NCBI RefSeq assembly: GCF_030864005.1
Contig: NZ_CP132976.1
Location: 2,914,001-2,978,000, forward strand
Direction of reading: 5' to 3'
Length of the DNA stretch: 64,000 nucleotides
Source: Achromobacter seleniivolatilans
GTDB taxonomy: Bacteria > Pseudomonadota > Gammaproteobacteria > Burkholderiales > Burkholderiaceae_B
Part shown: piece after piece, positions 1 to 8,949 of the stretch
Layout of the letters: every line of letters begins with the position of its first letter
Numbering within the stretch: the first letter of the stretch is position 1
Position numbers and translations under genes: made by a program
The notes under the pieces: model-generated
What the model saw: only the letters and a program-made list of their open reading frames with translations
Told to the model about the DNA's origin: nothing
Databases searched by the model: none

Positions 1-16
1 GCTCACGGGATTCATC

Positions 17-517
17 ATGCGTTTGCTCTGCGCTTTCGATCGCGGCCTGTTCAAACTGGTCTCGATCCTTGCCCAACTCTTGCTGGTGGGGGCCGCGGCC
101 GCCGCCTTCTATCAAGTTATTGCCCGCTTTATCCTGCACTCGCCCGCCGACTGGAGCGAGGTGCTGACCCGCGCCCTGCTGATCTGGACCGTGCTGCTGG
201 GCGTAGCCCTCGCCTTCCGCCACGGCGCCATGATCAGCGTCGAGCTGCTTCGCAACCTGCTGGGCGGCACCAAACGGCGTGTGCTTGAGGCCATTATTGG
301 CCTGACCTGCGCCAGCTTCCTGGGTTTTCTGGCCTGGATCGGCGGCAACATGACCTACCGCGTGCGCTTCCAGACTGTGCCCAGCCTGGACATTTCGATT
401 TCCTGGATCTATCTGGCGATTCCGGTGGGAGCCACGCTTGCCGCCATCGCCGTGCTGGCCCGCTGGTGCGCCGGCGAGGAAGAAGACGTGCCCGTGCGCA
501 ATGATGCGCAAGGCTGA
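17..517 (+). CDS. TRAP transporter small permease (DctQ family)
   Basis: Small integral-membrane subunit of a tripartite ATP-independent periplasmic transporter, which supports ion-driven uptake of organic acids in the inner membrane. The 166-residue product has about four hydrophobic segments (near residues 13-35, 48-66, 87-107, 127-150) and the DctQ-type polar stretch DWSEVLTRALLIW after helix 1, at normal family length. The large permease follows 37 nt downstream on the same strand. The periplasmic DctP subunit is not in the window and probably lies to the left, so the substrate cannot be named. Confidence 0.9.
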   Translation: MRLLCAFDRGLFKLVSILAQLLLVGAAAAAFYQVIARFILHSPADWSEVLTRALLIWTVLLGVALAFRHGAMISVELLRNLLGGTKRRVLEAIIGLTCASFLGFLAWIGGNMTYRVRFQTVPSLDISISWIYLAIPVGATLAAIAVLARWCAGEEEDVPVRNDAQG

Positions 518-554
518 GCCGCCCCCCTATCGAACCTGAGCAGCAGATATCGCC

Positions 555-1832
555 ATGTCCCAATTAATGATTGTCTCGATGCTGATTTTCTTCGGGCTGT
601 CCGTGCCGGTCGCTGTGTCGATCGGCTTGGCCAGCCTGGCTGGCGTCGGCGCCACCGGCCTGCCGTGGGTCGTCGTCGCCCAGCAGCTGTTTGCGGCGCT
701 GGACAAGTACCCGCTCGTCGCCATTCCCTTCTTCATTCTGGCCGGCAACCTGATGGAAGCCGGCGGCATTTCTGAACGCATGGTGGAGTTCGCCAAGAGC
801 GTGGTCGGCGGCATCCAGGGCGGCCTGGCCTGCACCTGCGTGCTGACCTGCATGATCTTTGCCGCCGTGGCCGGTTCCAGCGTGGCAACCACGTTCGCCG
901 TGGGTGCGATCCTGATCCCGGCGATGATCCGGCACGGCTATCCCGCCCCGTTTGCCGCGTCCTTACAGGCCAGCGCGGCCGAGTTGGGCGTGATCATTCC
1001 CCCGTCCATTCCGATGATTCTGTTTGCGGTGTCCACGGACACCTCAACGGGTGAGCTGTTCATCGCCGGCGTGATGCCAGGCATCCTGATCGGCGTGGCG
1101 CTGATGTTCTATGTCTGGTTCTACGCCAAGCGCAACAACCTGGGCAAGCGCGACGGAGAGGGCCGGTTGCCCTTGTGGCCCGCGTTCAAAAGCGCGTGGC
1201 TGGCACTGCTGATGCCCGTGATCATTCTGGGCGGCATCTACGGCGGCGTATTCACGCCGACGGAAGCGTCCGTCGTGGCAGTGATGTATGCGGTGGTGGT
1301 GGGCAAATTCATCTACCGCCGCCTGAGCTTCAAGCAGATTTCCGTGACGCTGCATAAGTCGGTGGTGTCGACGGCGGTGATTATGTTCGTGATCGCCAAC
1401 GCCGGGGTCTTCAGTTTTCTGCTGAACCGCGCGGGCATCCCTGACGCGCTTGGCGTCTGGCTGTCGCAGTTGTTCGACACGCAGTTTTCGTTCCTGATGG
1501 GCGTGAACGCTGCGCTGTTCGTAATTGGCATGTTCATCGAGACCTCGGCTTCGATCGTGGTGCTGGCTCCCTTGCTGCTGCCGGTGGCGTTGCAGTTCGG
1601 GGTGGACCCGGTGCATTTCGGGATCATCATGGTGGTGAACCTGGCGCTGGGGATGATTACGCCTCCGTTCGGAGTGAATCTGTTCGCGGCGTGCGCAGTG
1701 GCCAAGTTGCCGCTGGAAAGGTTGATCAAGCCTTTGATTCCGTTTGTTGGCGTGGTGATTGTTTGCCTGATGGTGATTACATATTGGCCGGGGCTGTCAC
1801 TGGGATTGAGGGATTTGGTTTACGCGAAGTGA
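555..1832 (+). CDS. TRAP transporter large permease (DctM family)
   Basis: Large membrane subunit that carries the transport path of the TRAP system, partner of the DctQ-like protein just upstream. The product has 425 residues, the usual length, and is hydrophobic throughout. Family-like segments are visible: the N-terminal MLIFFGLSVPVAVSIGLASL, FFILAGNLMEAGG near residue 55, ELGVIIPPSIPMI near 145, and NLALGMITPPFGVNLF near 360. It ends the plus-strand unit; a hairpin with a T-run follows at 1845-1883. Substrate unknown, though dicarboxylates or other organic anions are typical. Confidence 0.93.
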   Translation: MSQLMIVSMLIFFGLSVPVAVSIGLASLAGVGATGLPWVVVAQQLFAALDKYPLVAIPFFILAGNLMEAGGISERMVEFAKSVVGGIQGGLACTCVLTCMIFAAVAGSSVATTFAVGAILIPAMIRHGYPAPFAASLQASAAELGVIIPPSIPMILFAVSTDTSTGELFIAGVMPGILIGVALMFYVWFYAKRNNLGKRDGEGRLPLWPAFKSAWLALLMPVIILGGIYGGVFTPTEASVVAVMYAVVVGKFIYRRLSFKQISVTLHKSVVSTAVIMFVIANAGVFSFLLNRAGIPDALGVWLSQLFDTQFSFLMGVNAALFVIGMFIETSASIVVLAPLLLPVALQFGVDPVHFGIIMVVNLALGMITPPFGVNLFAACAVAKLPLERLIKPLIPFVGVVIVCLMVITYWPGLSLGLRDLVYAK

Positions 1833-1844
1833 GGGGGCTTCAGG

Positions 1845-1883
1845 AATCACGCATGTGGATTATTCAGCCACATACGTGATTTT
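1845..1883 (+). terminator. Probable intrinsic terminator of the TRAP operon
   Basis: Arms AATCACGCATGTGG and CCACATACGTGATT form a 14-bp stem with one mismatch around a 9-nt loop, followed by TTTT. It starts 12 nt after the dctM stop codon. Confidence 0.65.
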
Positions 1884-2178
1884 CATGAGCTGATGGGGGC
1901 TTCGTCGGGGCGGGTTTTGGGCTTCGCAGGTACCGTTGGATGTCTCTTCGCAGGCCGCCCCTCGCCACAGGCGCCATGTCTGCTCGCGCCCACGATTGCG
2001 GTCCGGAGCCTTCGCTCCGGACTTGCCCAGGCGGCTCCCCCCTCGTCCTCTTCGTCCGCCTTCGGCTCACTTGTATCTTGAGCCTTGGAGTGGGTGTGTA
2101 GCGCGTGTGACTGTCCGCAGGAATCCCGGCACGGATCGCGCGCAACCCATCGTCTTCACGCCCAAACAAACCCACGCA
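1884..2178. other. Gene-free spacer with short hairpins
   Basis: About 295 bases lie between the TRAP terminator and the converging ABC transporter operon. I see no credible gene. It contains a perfect 9-bp hairpin at 2001-2022 (GTCCGGAGC, loop CTTC, GCTCCGGAC) and a smaller GCC-TTC-GGC hairpin near 2060. The composition resembles repetitive intergenic DNA, but no second copy occurs in this window. No T-run follows the hairpin, so I do not call it a terminator. Confidence 0.4.
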
Positions 2179-3162
2179 TCAAGCCGCCAGCACGCTCTCC
2201 CACCGTACGGCATGACACCGCAGTTGCCGTCCGCCGACATGACTCACGGCCGGCACATCCACGCGGCATTCTTCCCGGGCCATGGCGCAACGCGGATGAA
2301 ACGTGCATCCCGGCGGTGGTGATATCGGGTTTGGCACTTCGCCCCCCATCGGCTCGCGATCGCGTCTGGGATCATCCAGGTCGGGAATCGTATCCAACAA
2401 CATCTGCGTGTACGGATGTTGCGGGGATTCGAAGAGTTGATCCGCTGGCGCCTGCTCGACTATTCGGCCCAGATACATGACGGCAACGCTATCCGACACG
2501 TGGCGAACCACTGACAGGTTGTGGCTGATGAACACATACGTCAGCCCGAACTCCTGCTGCAAGTCGCCCATCAGATTCAGGATCTGCGCCTGCACCGATA
2601 CATCGAGCGCCGAGGTCGGCTCGTCGCACACCAGGAACTCCGCCTCGGTCGCAAGCGCGCGGGCGATCGAGATGCGCTGCCGCTGGCCGCCCGAGAACTC
2701 GTGTGGAAACCGGCCGGCGTCGCTGGCGGACAGGCCCACCAGTTCCAGCAGTTCGTCTACCCGGCGCCGCGTGTCCTCGGCGGTGGCGCGCAAGCCCAAT
2801 GTGATGATGGGTTCGGCCACAATGTTGCCTACCCGCCAGCGCGGGTTCAGGCTGGCATAGGGATCTTGAAAGATCATCTGCGGATGCAGCACGCCGCCCT
2901 TGCGGTTGCGGCCGTACTGCAAGGCGCCGCGCGTGGGCGCGACCAAACCCACCAGCAGCTTGGCCAGCGTGGATTTTCCGCAACCCGATTCGCCCACGAT
3001 GCTCAGGGTGGTGCCGCGAGGCACCGCCAGCGACACGCCATCCACGGCCTTCAGCGTTTGTTCGGGTTGGCGTGACAAGGTGCGTTCCAGCCAGGGCGGC
3101 GACACATCAAACCAGCAGGCCAGGTCATCGGCCCGCAGCAGCACATCATCGTTACGCGGCAT
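2179..3162 (-). CDS. Peptide-type ABC transporter ATPase (DppF/OppF family)
   Basis: One of two ATPases powering a dipeptide/oligopeptide-class ABC importer on the cytoplasmic face. In the 327-residue product, Walker A GESGCGKST lies near 57-65, the signature FSGGQRQR near 156-163, and Walker B FLVCDEPTSALD near 176-187. The Oligo_HPY tail motif GCTFHPRC is near the C terminus. The start at 3162 is chosen because AAGGAG lies 6 nt upstream; the open frame extends to 3303 without a better start. It overlaps the upstream ATPase by 11 nt and is the last gene of the operon. Confidence 0.92.
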   Translation of the reverse strand: MPRNDDVLLRADDLACWFDVSPPWLERTLSRQPEQTLKAVDGVSLAVPRGTTLSIVGESGCGKSTLAKLLVGLVAPTRGALQYGRNRKGGVLHPQMIFQDPYASLNPRWRVGNIVAEPIITLGLRATAEDTRRRVDELLELVGLSASDAGRFPHEFSGGQRQRISIARALATEAEFLVCDEPTSALDVSVQAQILNLMGDLQQEFGLTYVFISHNLSVVRHVSDSVAVMYLGRIVEQAPADQLFESPQHPYTQMLLDTIPDLDDPRRDREPMGGEVPNPISPPPGCTFHPRCAMAREECRVDVPAVSHVGGRQLRCHAVRWESVLAA

Positions 3163-4210
3163 GAGCGACTCCTTCTTGATGCAGCCAGCATGCGCTGACG
3201 GTCGCGCCTGATGGCGACGCCGCCAACGGCGGCCGCGTCTGGGCGCAGCGCGGTCCGGCGTGTACGCAGCGGGGATGGAAAGCACAGCCGTCCGGCATCG
3301 CATGCAGACGCGGCATGGAACCGTCGATCTGGTTGAGCCTGGCCGCGCGTTGCCGCAAGCCTGGAATAGCGTTCATCAGGCCTTGGGTATAGGGATGGCC
3401 GGGGCGGCGCAACACTTCCAGCACCGGGCCGATCTCAACAATCCGGCCGGCATACATGACGGCCACTCGGTCGGCGGTTTCTGCGATGACGCCCATGTCG
3501 TGCGTCACCAGCAGCACCGAGGTGCCCTGCTCTCTGCACAGGCGGCGCAAGAGCGCGGTGATCTGCGCCTGCACGGATACGTCGAGCGCCGTCGTGGGTT
3601 CGTCGGCGATGATCAGCGCAGGCCGCGCCGCCAAGGCCAGCGCGATCACAACGCGCTGGCGCATGCCGCCTGAAAACTGGTGCGGGTAGTGGTCGATGCG
3701 CTTGTCGGCGGCAGGAATACCTACGGCCAGCAGCAGCTCCAGCGCCCTTGCCCGAGCAGCCGTTGCGGACACTTTGTCGTGATGGCGGATCGTCTCAACC
3801 AGCTGATCGCCCACCGTGAACAGCGGATGCAGACTGGTCAGCGGGTCCTGGAAGATCGCGCCGATCTCTCTCCCGCGCAGGCGCTGGCGCGCCTTGGCCG
3901 GCAGGTTGTCGATGCGGCGTCCGTTCAAATGAATCTCGCCGCTGCCCAGCCGGCCCGGCGGTTCCAGCAGGCCGATCACCGCCATCCCGGTCAGCGACTT
4001 GCCCGCGCCCGATTCCCCGACCATGCCCAGGATCTCGCCAGGCTGGATGTCAAAACTGATGTCACGCGTGGCCACCAGAATGCCGTGGCGAGTGGGAAAC
4101 TCCACGGACAGTCCGCGCACGGACAAGGTCGGCGTTGGGGCTGAGGTTGCGGACGAAGACGCGCTTGGCGCCGCTTGCGGCGGCCGCGTGTTGGGTACGA
4201 TTGCCATCAT
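3152..4210 (-). CDS. Peptide-type ABC transporter ATPase (DppD/OppD family)
   Basis: First of the two ATPases of the importer. The 352-residue product has a Pro/Ala/Ser-rich N-terminal extension (1-28), Walker A GESGAGKS near 65-72, signature FSGGMRQRV, Walker B LIIADEPTTALD, and an Oligo_HPY-type tail (GCAFHPRC). It begins with two adjacent ATG codons; the first is preceded by AGGAG. Start and upstream stop overlap as ATGA, which implies translational coupling with the amidohydrolase gene. Placing the two ATPases behind two hydrolases ties transport and hydrolysis into one unit. Confidence 0.92.
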   Translation of the reverse strand: MMAIVPNTRPPQAAPSASSSATSAPTPTLSVRGLSVEFPTRHGILVATRDISFDIQPGEILGMVGESGAGKSLTGMAVIGLLEPPGRLGSGEIHLNGRRIDNLPAKARQRLRGREIGAIFQDPLTSLHPLFTVGDQLVETIRHHDKVSATAARARALELLLAVGIPAADKRIDHYPHQFSGGMRQRVVIALALAARPALIIADEPTTALDVSVQAQITALLRRLCREQGTSVLLVTHDMGVIAETADRVAVMYAGRIVEIGPVLEVLRRPGHPYTQGLMNAIPGLRQRAARLNQIDGSMPRLHAMPDGCAFHPRCVHAGPRCAQTRPPLAASPSGATVSACWLHQEGVAHAA

Positions 4211-5724
4211 GTCGGGCTCCTTGCGGGACGCGGATAGCTTGAAGAGAAAATCTGGTCGGCTGGCGGGTGGCCCCAGGTGCGGTCGGGATAGCGCGCGGCC
4301 AGACCGTCGAACTGCGCCTGCGCCTGACTCTGTGCCAGACGCGCGTCGAAACCGGGGATGTGTCCGTCCACCATCACAAACCGGCCATCGATGATCACCT
4401 GCGACACATCGCGTCCGCTGCCGCTGACCATCAGCGTCTGAATCGGGTCGATCATCTGGCCGTTACGGTCATGCGAAAAATCGAAGACAACAATGTCGGC
4501 TTTCGCGCCCACGGCGAGCCGGCCCAGGTCAGGCCGCCCCAGCGCATCGGCGCCGCCTATCGTGGCGGCATCGTAGTAGTCCTCGGACCGAACCGCCTCG
4601 GTGGACCCTTCCGCCACGCGGCACAGCATCATGCCCACCTGCATGTTCAACACCATATCTGGCGGCCAGGTGTCGGTACCCATGCCGATGTTGACGCCCA
4701 TCTTGCGGTAGCGCGCAAAGGATTCCAGGGTGGCGCCGTGCCGCCCCGACACCAGCGGACAGTGGACGATGCTGGCACCCGCATCGCGGATGATTTCCAT
4801 GTCGCGCCCCGGCCGGTCTATATGGCGCGACCCCGACACATAGGTGCCGTGGGGCAGCAAGGCGCGCTCGGACAAAAAGTCCAGGCTTTGCAGCCATTCC
4901 GGCGGGCTCATTCCGTGTTGCTCCAGCACCAGGTCGTATTCCAGGCGCGACTGGCAACAGTGCAGGCGAATGGGAATATCGCGTTCACGTGCGGCGGCGG
5001 CTGATGTCCGCAACAGTCCAGGCGTGCAGGTCTCGATACGGTCGGGCGACAGCATGGCGCGCACCCGGCCGTCATGGCGGCCTTCGATCTCGTCGCAAAA
5101 GGCGATAGCCTGAGCCAGCCCGGCCATGCCGCGCGCCTCGTCGTAATGGCAGCGGATCTTGCCGTCCGCGTCCACATAGGTATGGCCGCTGCGGTAAGCC
5201 GGCCCCAGATAGACACGCAAACCCAATTCGCCAGCGGCATTGGCGGCGGACAGGAATTCTTCACGGGTCTCGCCCCACACCCGATAGAACAACGACGCAA
5301 TCGGCAGCGCCGTCGTGATGCCATTTCTGATCAGTTGCGCAAAGGCGTAGCGCTTCTGGAATGCCAGTTCGGCGGCCGTGTACATTTCGTACGGCCCCTG
5401 CTTCATGTAGGTCTCGGGCCAGATTCTGCCTTTCTGCCAGGCAGGAGAGTTATCGAAGCCCAGAATGGTCGTATCCAGATCAGACAGCGCGTCCAGGTCC
5501 ACAAACCCGGGTCCAATCACTGCCCGCCCGTAATCATGGCGGCGCGCAACGGGCCCCGGATAGCCGTGACCAACATAAATGATGCGGTCGCCGTCAAAGA
5601 CGACTTCACCGTTTTCATACAGGCAATGCCGTCCATTTTCATGGCCGACCACCCAGCGGGCAGTCAGCAAAATGGGGCCGGGGGCGGCGCGGCCGCTGGC
5701 GTTCTGCTCTTCTGCGGCGCGCAT
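4207..5724 (-). CDS. Amidohydrolase-superfamily protein lacking the HxH motif
   Basis: Relative of the chlorohydrolase/guanine-deaminase (AtzA/TrzN/SsnA-like) branch of the amidohydrolase superfamily, 505 residues. Its TIM-barrel landmarks are partly kept: HCCQS, LPHGTYVSG, a strand ending HCPLVSG, and GMGTDTWPPD with the expected Asp. The N-terminal metal motif, normally HxH after a GF(V/I)-(N/D) strand, reads FVDLDALSDLD (74-84), so two of the usual ligands are missing. It may use a different metal arrangement, act without a metal, or be a non-catalytic partner. It abuts the upstream CodA-like gene with a one-base TGATG overlap and is coupled to the ATPase gene downstream. Substrate unknown. 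Confidence 0.85.
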   Translation of the reverse strand: MRAAEEQNASGRAAPGPILLTARWVVGHENGRHCLYENGEVVFDGDRIIYVGHGYPGPVARRHDYGRAVIGPGFVDLDALSDLDTTILGFDNSPAWQKGRIWPETYMKQGPYEMYTAAELAFQKRYAFAQLIRNGITTALPIASLFYRVWGETREEFLSAANAAGELGLRVYLGPAYRSGHTYVDADGKIRCHYDEARGMAGLAQAIAFCDEIEGRHDGRVRAMLSPDRIETCTPGLLRTSAAAARERDIPIRLHCCQSRLEYDLVLEQHGMSPPEWLQSLDFLSERALLPHGTYVSGSRHIDRPGRDMEIIRDAGASIVHCPLVSGRHGATLESFARYRKMGVNIGMGTDTWPPDMVLNMQVGMMLCRVAEGSTEAVRSEDYYDAATIGGADALGRPDLGRLAVGAKADIVVFDFSHDRNGQMIDPIQTLMVSGSGRDVSQVIIDGRFVMVDGHIPGFDARLAQSQAQAQFDGLAARYPDRTWGHPPADQIFSSSYPRPARSPT

Positions 5725-6917
5725 CAGGGCGCCTCTGCCAGTGCCCGGCCATCACGGGCGACAACGCGGCCACGCTTTACCACCAGCTTGCGCACCGGCC
5801 GTGACACGATCGCTTCGGCTACCGTCTCAGCATCGACCAGCAAAAAGTCGGCGTGACAGCCCGGCGTCAGGCCATAGTCTTCCAGCTTCATGACGCGCGC
5901 GTTACCGTACGTGGCAACGTCCAGCGCCAGCGCCAGTTCATCGTCGCGGCGGAAGTTGTTTCGCAGGCCCACCAGCATCGTGCGTTCCAGCATGTCGGGC
6001 TTGCCATAAGGACCCCACGTGTCGCGCATGCCATCGTTGCCAGTGCAGATCGACACGCCCGCAGCTCGCAGCCGCGCCACGTTGGGCACCGGCCTGGATG
6101 CCGAACCCGTGGTCATGATGTGTATGCCCGCCTGCAACAGCCCATCGGTCAGCGCGTCGACCGCTTGCGTGTCAGGCATGCCCAGACAGAACGAGTGCGA
6201 CAACGTCACCTTGCCCTGCATGCCCAGCGCCAGCACGCGGTCTATCGTCATCTGCATCGAAAATGCGCCCAGCTCGCCGGCCTCGTGCAGATGGATGTCT
6301 ATCGGTTTTCCGTGTTTGCTTGCCAGGGCAAAGATGGCGTCCAGATGGCCTTTGGGGTCCCGGTCCATGCCGGCGGGGTCCAGCCCGCCAACAACGTCCG
6401 CGCCCATGCGCAGCGCTTCGTCCATCAGTTCCAGCGTGCCCGGGCGGATCAGCAGGCCGCTTTGCGGAAACGCGACGATCTCCACATCGATCTGGTCGCG
6501 GTACTGTTCGCGTGCGCGCATCACGCCTTCAATGGCGCCCAGGCCTATGTCGGTGTCTACATCCACGTGGCTGCGGATATGGCTGGTGCCATCCGCAATC
6601 GACATCACCAGCTGACGCGCGGACTGGCGGTATGGATCGATGTCCAGGCGCTTTTTTTCGGCGCGCTCGTTTTCGATCTTGTCGATCAACCGCGGCCCGA
6701 CTTCGTTGCGATACCAGGGCATGCCGTACAGGGTTTTATCCAGATGCGCATGGGCGTCGATCAGGCCGGGCAGCATCAGCGCGCCACCGCCTTCCACCAC
6801 GGTTGCGCCTGCGGGCGCCGCGACGCCCAGCGCCTGGATACGCCCATCGCGTACCAGCACCGAGGTCAATTCGCCGCCGGCCGGGCGGACTTGGGTATAC
6901 AGCGTTGCGTTTTCCAT
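5724..6917 (-). CDS. Cytosine-deaminase-like amidohydrolase
   Basis: Cytoplasmic metal-dependent hydrolase of the cytosine deaminase/N-isopropylammelide hydrolase group, acting on cyclic amides or amidines. Of 397 residues, the metal set appears intact: DAHAHLDKT (His56, His58), DIHLHEAGE (His211, Glu212), LSHSF (His241) and GNDGMRDTWGPYG (Asp295). These match the layout of E. coli CodA. The true substrate could be another cyclic ureide or imide brought in by the transporter encoded around it. It lies 25 nt downstream of a permease gene and shares one base with the next amidohydrolase. Confidence 0.88.
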   Translation of the reverse strand: MENATLYTQVRPAGGELTSVLVRDGRIQALGVAAPAGATVVEGGGALMLPGLIDAHAHLDKTLYGMPWYRNEVGPRLIDKIENERAEKKRLDIDPYRQSARQLVMSIADGTSHIRSHVDVDTDIGLGAIEGVMRAREQYRDQIDVEIVAFPQSGLLIRPGTLELMDEALRMGADVVGGLDPAGMDRDPKGHLDAIFALASKHGKPIDIHLHEAGELGAFSMQMTIDRVLALGMQGKVTLSHSFCLGMPDTQAVDALTDGLLQAGIHIMTTGSASRPVPNVARLRAAGVSICTGNDGMRDTWGPYGKPDMLERTMLVGLRNNFRRDDELALALDVATYGNARVMKLEDYGLTPGCHADFLLVDAETVAEAIVSRPVRKLVVKRGRVVARDGRALAEAP

Positions 6918-6942
6918 CGTTCTACTCGTATCGGAATGCGCT

Positions 6943-7884
6943 TCAGCGCAGACGGGGGTTCAGGGCATCGCGCAGCCAGTCGCCCAGCAGATTCACCACC
7001 AGCACGATCAGGCTCAGATACAGGGCGGGAAACACCACCACCCACCACTGACCCGAAAACAGAAACTGGTTGCCCAGGCGGATCAAGGTGCCCAGCGACG
7101 GCTCGGTGGGCGGCATGCCCACCCCCAGAAAACTCAGCGTGGCTTCAATCAGAATGGCCAGCCCCAGATTCAGGGTCGCGGTCACCATGACGGGGGTCAG
7201 CGTATTAGGCAGAATGTGCGTCAGCATGATGCGCATCGAACTGACGCGTATCAGGCGCGCCGCCTGCACGTATTCCTTGCCGCGTTCCACCAGCGCCGAC
7301 GCCCGCACCGTGCGCGCGTACTGCACCCAGTTCGTCATCGAAATGGCCAGAATCAGAATCACCGAGGACAGCGTCTCCCGCATGCCGGGCGGCAACAGCT
7401 GCCGGAATACCGCTGTCACCAGAATGGCCACAAGAATGGTCGGAATGCTGAGTAGGGTGTCGCCCACGCGCATCAATGCGTTGTCTACCCAGCCACCGAA
7501 ATACCCGGCCGCCAAGCCCACCATCAGGCCGATCGCCAACGACAACACCACCGTGGCCAACCCGATCACGAGCGACATGCGTGACCCATACAAAATGGCT
7601 GACCACACGTCGCGCCCTTGCGTGTCCGTACCCAGCAGGAACTGCGGGTCGGACCCGGCCTCCCAACGAGGCGGGAGTTCGGCATTAAGCAGATCCAGCT
7701 GCGCCAGATCGTAGGGATTTTGCGGCGCGATCCATGGCGCAAACACCGCCAGCAACACAACCACAATCAACACCACGCCCGCGCCCATCGCCACGGGGTC
7801 CTGCCGCAAGCTCCACCACAGATCGCTTTGCAGAAACCGCGACATCCGGCTTTGTGCGCCGCCAGAAAAAGGTTTAGTGAGCAT
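6943..7884 (-). CDS. Peptide-type ABC transporter permease (DppC family)
   Basis: Inner-membrane permease of the importer, 313 residues with about six transmembrane segments and the binding-protein-dependent permease region containing EYVQAARLIRVSSMRIMLTH. The start at 7884 is chosen because AAAGGAGG lies 6 nt upstream; the open frame reaches 7935. It overlaps the upstream DppB-type gene by 11 nt. An N-terminal cytoplasmic stretch ends in SDLWWSLRQDP before helix 1, as in DppC/OppC proteins. Confidence 0.92.
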   Translation of the reverse strand: MLTKPFSGGAQSRMSRFLQSDLWWSLRQDPVAMGAGVVLIVVVLLAVFAPWIAPQNPYDLAQLDLLNAELPPRWEAGSDPQFLLGTDTQGRDVWSAILYGSRMSLVIGLATVVLSLAIGLMVGLAAGYFGGWVDNALMRVGDTLLSIPTILVAILVTAVFRQLLPPGMRETLSSVILILAISMTNWVQYARTVRASALVERGKEYVQAARLIRVSSMRIMLTHILPNTLTPVMVTATLNLGLAILIEATLSFLGVGMPPTEPSLGTLIRLGNQFLFSGQWWVVVFPALYLSLIVLVVNLLGDWLRDALNPRLR

Positions 7885-8866
7885 TGGCGCCTCCTTTGAC
7901 ATGCTGGCTGCGCAGACGCGGGTCCACCACGCCATACATCATGTCCACCAACGTGTTGAGCGTCACGAAAATGAAAGACACGATCACCAGGTACGCGGCC
8001 ATGACGGGAATGTCCACGAACATGACCGATTGAATGAACAGCAAGCCCATGCCCGGCCACTGGAAGACGGTTTCGGTGATCAGCGCGAACGCAATCAGGT
8101 TGCCGATCTGCATCCCCGTGACCGTGATCACGGGCATCAGACAGTTGCGCAGCGCCAGCCGGAAGTGCACCACCCGGTCAGGCAAGCCGCGGGCACGCGC
8201 AAACTTGATGAATTCGGTGCGCAGCGTTTCCAGCATCTCGGCCCGCACCAGCCGCATGATCAGCGTGATCTGAAATAGCGCCAGCGTGATCGAGGGCAGT
8301 ACCAGCGCGGCGCGGCCAGACGGCGTCAACAGGCCGGTGGACCAGCCGCCAATATTTACCGTTTCCCCACGCCCAAACCCCGGCAGCCAGCCCAGTTGCA
8401 CGGAAAAAATCAGGATCAGCATGATGCCCACCACAAAGCTGGGCAGCGAGATGCCCAGAATGGACACGAACTGCAACGCCTGCGCCACGCGCGATTTGCG
8501 ATAGATGGCGGTCAGCACGCCCAAGGGCACGCCGATGATCAGCGACAACAGCGTGGCCATCATGACCAATTCAAACGTTGCCGGAAAGCGCTCGGCCACC
8601 AGCGCAAACACGTCTTGCTGATTACGGTAGGAAATACCGAACTCGCCTTGCGCTGCGTTCGTCACGAAATGCACGAACTGCATCCCCACCGACGCATTCA
8701 AGCCCAGCCGTTCGCGCAACTCATCGCGCTGCGTTTGCGAGGCCTGCTCGTTGAGCATCATGTCGACGGGATCGCCGACGAAACGGAATATCACGAACGC
8801 CAGCAACGCCACAGCCAGCATGACGCCAACCGCGTTGAAGACCCGTCTAACAATGAACGCCAGCAT
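7874..8866 (-). CDS. Peptide-type ABC transporter permease (DppB family)
   Basis: Partner permease, 330 residues, beginning MLAFIVRRVFNAVGVMLAV, the usual DppB first helix. It has a long periplasmic stretch followed by five more helices. The coupling-loop region contains FIKFARARGLPDRVVHFRLAL. It follows the binding-protein gene after 83 nt that contain a stable stem-loop and overlaps the DppC gene, as is usual for this class. Confidence 0.93.
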   Translation of the reverse strand: MLAFIVRRVFNAVGVMLAVALLAFVIFRFVGDPVDMMLNEQASQTQRDELRERLGLNASVGMQFVHFVTNAAQGEFGISYRNQQDVFALVAERFPATFELVMMATLLSLIIGVPLGVLTAIYRKSRVAQALQFVSILGISLPSFVVGIMLILIFSVQLGWLPGFGRGETVNIGGWSTGLLTPSGRAALVLPSITLALFQITLIMRLVRAEMLETLRTEFIKFARARGLPDRVVHFRLALRNCLMPVITVTGMQIGNLIAFALITETVFQWPGMGLLFIQSVMFVDIPVMAAYLVIVSFIFVTLNTLVDMMYGVVDPRLRSQHVKGGANAH

Positions 8867-8898
8867 GGGCGGCTCCCTTCAGTCCTGAATTCGGAACA

Positions 8899-8932
8899 GG
8901 AACGGGACGCCCGCGACGGGCCCCGCGTTCCC
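8899..8932 (-). promoter_or_regulatory. Stem-loop between binding-protein and permease genes
   Basis: GGAACGGG near 8899 and CCCGCGTTCC near 8923-8932, with further GC pairing between, can form a long hairpin in the mRNA after the binding-protein stop codon. No U-run follows. Such hairpins often protect the 3' end of binding-protein mRNA and raise its level above that of the permeases; that role is inferred here. Confidence 0.4.
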
Positions 8933-8949
8933 CGAAAAACCCGCCAGCA

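Noticed and set aside
2001..2022. Perfect hairpin as a terminator of the ABC operon
   Set aside because: No T-run on either strand; more likely an intergenic repeat.
5074..7190. Long plus-strand open frames opposite the two amidohydrolase genes
   Set aside because: Products are rich in Arg, His and Gln without domains, as expected of antisense frames of GC-rich genes; the minus-strand genes show clear family motifs.
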